DNA of 43,446 nt, from the NCBI GenBank assembly GCA_031292615.1, contig JARLGT010000029.1, forward strand, positions 1 to 43,446. Reading direction: 5' to 3'. This DNA is from Coriobacteriia bacterium. GTDB taxonomy: Bacteria; Actinomycetota; Coriobacteriia; Anaerosomatales; JAAXUF01. A program made the translations under genes and the position numbers. Below the pieces are notes generated by a model that was not told where the DNA came from, made no database searches, and saw only the letters and a program-made list of their open reading frames with translations. Shown piece by piece: positions 41,355-43,446 of the stretch; within the stretch, counting starts at the first letter, position 1; each line of letters begins with the position of its first letter.

Positions 41355-41795
41355 ATGGACGATATCGACCGCGAACTCATTTCTGCGCTCCAGGACGACG
41401 CTCGCGCGACCTATGCGGAGTTGGGACGGCGCGTGGGGCTCTCGGCACCTGCGGTGGCCGAACGCGTACGTCGTCTTGAGGCCACTGGCATCATCAGCGG
41501 CTACCACGCGACCATCGACCTGAAGCGCGCGGGCTACGGCATCGTTGCCTTCGTACGGCTGACGTCCCCGGGCGACCTGGCTCACCAGCTCGAGAACATG
41601 GCGATCGCAACTCCCGAGGTTCTCGAGTCTCACCGCGTCACGGGCACCGAGAGCTTCGTACTGAAAGTGGGCGTGACGTCGATCGAGCATTTGGAGCGCA
41701 TCGTCGTGAAGTTCCTGCCGTACGGGCAGACGACGACGTCGATCGTGCTCTCCTCGCCGGTGACGTGGCGCAAGGTCGAGATGACCGAGAAGTAG
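41355..41795 (+). CDS. Lrp/AsnC-family transcriptional regulator
   Basis: This 146-residue regulator starts 'DDIDRELISALQDDARATYAELGRRVGLSAPAVAERVRRLEATGII' (residues 2-47; quoted as landmark of the AsnC-type helix-turn-helix). A RAM ligand-binding domain follows, with 'FVRLTSPGDLAHQLENM', 'VLESHRVTGTESFVLKVGV' and the final 'TTSIVLSSP' strand. Such regulators sense amino acids as octamers. Divergence from an EamA exporter repeats a common lrp-exporter pairing. ATG 41355 is preferred since AAAGG lies seven bases upstream; ATG 41349 would be only one base from it. Two strong hairpins follow the stop codon. Confidence 0.92.
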   Translation: MDDIDRELISALQDDARATYAELGRRVGLSAPAVAERVRRLEATGIISGYHATIDLKRAGYGIVAFVRLTSPGDLAHQLENMAIATPEVLESHRVTGTESFVLKVGVTSIEHLERIVVKFLPYGQTTTSIVLSSPVTWRKVEMTEK

Positions 41796-41858
41796 CGCGT
41801 CTGCGCGTATGCGTCCAGACGCGCGAACGGCGCGAAGCCCCGCGCTTCGCGCCGTTCG
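41795..41858 (+). terminator. Tandem hairpins after the Lrp/AsnC gene
   Basis: A nine-base stem (41795-41803 with 41816-41824) overlaps the stop codon. A perfect 15-base stem (41824-41838 with 41844-41858, five-base loop) follows immediately. Together they should end transcription, although no T run follows. Confidence 0.65.
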
Positions 41859-42119
41859 TGGGCCGCTGCCTGCGGCACCTTTTCCTGCCCCGAGCCAGCT
41901 GGGGAGCCGGCTTCTAGGGGCCTTCCCGGAAGCATCTGGGGATCAGCAGATGCGGTCCGGACCATTCGTGGGGCTGGGAGGGGGGTCCCGCCACAACTGA
42001 ATCTTCGGCCCATCGGCGCGCCATGAAAAGGGGGTGCGGAAGCGTGCATGTGACCTGCGTCACGCCCGGGCCGCGATGGCTACTCCAGCAGTAGGCGAAA
42101 CTGCTCTGCGGGACCGCCG
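41859..42119. other. Convergent gap with no gene; holds a CRP/FNR-like palindrome
   Basis: About 260 bases lie between the Lrp terminator and the DUF190 stop. No ORF with protein-like composition is seen. A small hairpin (GCATCTG/CAGATGC near 41932-41954) and a palindrome at 42049-42064 (TGTGA, six bases, TCACG) are present. The latter matches nine of ten positions of the CRP half-site pair. No promoter or small RNA could be confirmed. Confidence 0.4.
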
Positions 42120-42449
42120 CTAAGGCGTGAAAGTGATCGCTTGAACGTCCTCAATGGTTACCAAGCCGCTCGTAACCATGGCGTCGAGCCTTGGCAAGAT
42201 GCGCTGGACCGCCTCGGCGGAGTCTACGAAGACGATCGCGATCGGTAGGTCGTCGGCGACGTCGAGCAGGTGCGCCGAGTGCGTCCGTCCCGTGCCGCCG
42301 TAGCCGAGAATCCCGCGCGTTGCCGTGGCTCCCGCGATGCCCTCGGCGTGCAGCATCGTGACGATCGCCTCGTAGAGCGTATGGCCGTCGTGGCGATCGG
42401 TCTCGCCGACGAGCACCGTGACGCGTTGAGCTGCATTGACTGCCTTCAT
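42120..42449 (-). CDS. DUF190 family protein
   Basis: This 109-residue protein has a PII-like ferredoxin fold typical of DUF190: 'QRVTVLVGETDRHDGHTLYEAIV', 'EGIAGATATRGILGYG', 'LPIAIVFVDSAEAVQRILPRLDAMV' and 'GLVTIEDVQAI' are the family landmarks. DUF190 genes are very often found beside crcB, as here, twelve bases after it. A regulatory role for the fluoride channel has been suspected but, as far as I know, is not shown. Length is normal. Confidence 0.92.
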   Translation of the reverse strand: MKAVNAAQRVTVLVGETDRHDGHTLYEAIVTMLHAEGIAGATATRGILGYGGTGRTHSAHLLDVADDLPIAIVFVDSAEAVQRILPRLDAMVTSGLVTIEDVQAITFTP

Positions 42450-42461
42450 CGCGTTTCCCCT

Positions 42462-42836
42462 CTAGACCGCTCGTCCAACGACGATGCCGATCCAGGCCGC
42501 GCCCAGACCGAGAATCGCGCTGCCAAACATGTTGACGAACCCGGCCGACCAAAGACCGCTTTGCATCAGTGCGATCGACTCGTACGACAGCGTCGAGAAC
42601 GTGGTGAACCCGCCAAGAACTCCTGTGCCCAGGAACAGCCGCCAGTCGCCCGACACAACACCGCGCTCGACGGAGAGCGCCATCAGCACACCGATGAGGA
42701 AAGCGCCGACCACGTTGATGAGCATCGTGTGCCAGGGGAAACCCGCGCCAGTGCGCCCGACCATCCACGTGCCGATGCCCCACCGCAGTGTCGCGCCGAT
42801 GGCGCCACCCACGGCCACAGCCGCCACCTCTCGCAC
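42462..42836 (-). CDS. crcB: Fluoride ion channel CrcB/FluC
   Basis: This 124-residue protein has four helices and the family motifs 'VGGAIGATLRWGIGTWM', 'WHTMLINVVGAFLIGVLMA' and 'LGTGVLGGFTTFSTLSYES'. The Asn in the second and the Phe/Thr residues in the third line the fluoride pores. FluC works as an antiparallel dimer in the membrane and lets fluoride leave the cell. Some bacteria need two subunits; only one crcB is seen here, next to DUF190. The GTG start has AAGGGG seven bases upstream. No fluoride riboswitch was recognised in the 110 bases upstream. Confidence 0.95.
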   Translation of the reverse strand: MREVAAVAVGGAIGATLRWGIGTWMVGRTGAGFPWHTMLINVVGAFLIGVLMALSVERGVVSGDWRLFLGTGVLGGFTTFSTLSYESIALMQSGLWSAGFVNMFGSAILGLGAAWIGIVVGRAV

Positions 42837-42947
42837 GTCGCATCCCCTTCCGCCGCTCGGTCTGGCTGAAGTCTACCCCGTCGCTCTGACACCGGCACGC
42901 GTCTTGCGCCAAGGCGGCTGCTACGTCCTATAGGGAAAGAACGTCGC

Positions 42948-43427
42948 ATGACGGCTACCGACAACACGCCAACGCCCGCGCCCCAGCGCCGCCTCAGCCG
43001 TCGCAAGCTCGTGCTGGGCTCACTGCTCGGGCTGCTCGCGGTGATCCTGGTCGCGGCGCTCGCAGTTCACCTGGCAGCCGGCAGCGCGTATCGGCGCAGC
43101 TTCTCGGCGAGTCTGCCGCTGACCCAACGCGCTACAGCAGCCGAGCAGGCCAGCGGGCTGGAGCCTTGGGACTCGCGCTACGCGACCCGCGCGGTCGTGA
43201 TGCGCAAGTGGCTGCACGGCTCGATCCTGCTCTCGCAGGACGCCGCCCTGCCCGCGATGCTGGAGTTGGCCGACGCGTACCGCCTCGACGTAGGCGATGC
43301 GGAGCTGCTCGCCCTGTTCCAGAAGGCGCAGCAGCAGCTGAGCCTCGACACCAACCGCAAGGCGCACCTCCAGCACGCGCATGAAGGCCCGGGAGGCACG
43401 CTCAGACCGCAGGACGTGCTCAGGTAG
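42948..43427 (+). CDS. Membrane-anchored protein of unknown function
   Basis: The 159-residue protein has a Thr/Pro-rich start, a basic stretch (RRLSRRKL), one hydrophobic helix (about 22-45, 'LVLGSLLGLLAVILVAALAV') and a soluble, mostly helical part with 'AYRRSFSASLPLTQRATAAEQ' and 'YATRAVVMRKWLHG'. The later helices look like a TPR or similar repeat ('LPAMLELADAYRLDVGDAELLALFQ', landmark) but no repeat is clear. The family is not recognised. The ATG at 42948 has GGGAAAG about eight bases upstream. It is divergent from crcB, 111 bases away. Confidence 0.75.
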   Translation: MTATDNTPTPAPQRRLSRRKLVLGSLLGLLAVILVAALAVHLAAGSAYRRSFSASLPLTQRATAAEQASGLEPWDSRYATRAVVMRKWLHGSILLSQDAALPAMLELADAYRLDVGDAELLALFQKAQQQLSLDTNRKAHLQHAHEGPGGTLRPQDVLR

Positions 43428-43446
43428 CCGCGCCATCGTCGCCTGC

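Noticed and set aside
42837-42947. Fluoride riboswitch upstream of crcB
   Set aside because: The conserved fluoride riboswitch elements were not found on the minus strand of this gap.
1-43446. CRISPR arrays, insertion sequences, phage genes or integrase sites
   Set aside because: No regularly spaced repeats, transposase, integrase or terminal inverted repeats were seen.

Overview
The window is high-GC bacterial DNA, densely coded on both strands. It uses many GTG and TTG starts with clear GGAGG-type ribosome binding sites. Three futalosine-pathway menaquinone genes (mqnE, mqnA, mqnC), several lipoproteins, a cobalamin riboswitch and general protein similarity suggest an anaerobic or facultative actinobacterium, perhaps of the Coriobacteriia. 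That placement is inference from gene content; there is no rRNA or marker gene here to prove it. No phage, insertion sequence, CRISPR array, tRNA or rRNA gene was seen.

Layout, left to right. 1-1592 (minus): an OsmF/YehZ-like compatible-solute binding lipoprotein followed by the start of its YehY-like permease, cut by the window edge. 1814-5633 (plus): mqnE-mqnA-mqnC and a small Tim44-like zinc-ribbon protein. 5758-10804 (plus): a large CBS/PAS/GAF/GGDEF diguanylate cyclase, then an SPFH zinc-ribbon protein and a membrane-anchored Tim44-like zinc-ribbon protein whose C-terminus resembles the one behind mqnC. 10937-13094 (minus): a DUF2750-like protein and a membrane-anchored transglutaminase-like protein. 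13277-15370 (plus): a divergent MTAP/PNP-family protein followed by a COG0402 amidohydrolase with a frameshift. These two are candidates for the aminofutalosine-to-dehypoxanthine-futalosine steps missing from the mqn cluster. 15468-22081 (minus): a complete branched-chain amino acid type ABC importer, livK-livH-livM-livG-livF, with a second livK at the far end. 22317-23693 (minus): cysK followed by an Rrf2 regulator that lacks the iron-sulfur cysteines, as in CymR.

23892-30212: a small NfeD-like protein, a small membrane protein, and a MacAB-like efflux set (adaptor, ATPase, permease), with a NarL-type two-component system just upstream. The adaptor gene is preceded by a 22-codon leader ORF with a strong ribosome binding site and a hairpin over the adaptor's own binding site, which looks like translational attenuation. 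30312-32653: a ferredoxin-thioredoxin-reductase/Rieske fusion with a glutaredoxin-like partner, divergent from an NDH-2-like flavoprotein. 32691-34873: a YycJ/WalJ-like metallo-beta-lactamase protein, a DUF1284 protein and a lipoprotein. 34950-38590 (minus): a btuFCD cobalamin importer under a cobalamin riboswitch with a terminator hairpin; its ATPase carries an unusual C-terminal domain. 38692-41180 (minus): two proteins of unknown function and an EamA-type exporter, divergent from an Lrp/AsnC regulator. 42120-42836 (minus): fluoride channel CrcB/FluC and a DUF190 protein. 42948-43427 (plus): a membrane-anchored protein of unknown function.

How the genes fit together: the importers (compatible solute, branched-chain amino acid type, cobalamin), menaquinone synthesis, iron-sulfur thiol redox and NADH-dehydrogenase-like functions suit a respiring or anaerobic cell that takes up amino acids and cofactors. 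All assignments come from reading the sequence and from memory of the families; no database search was run.
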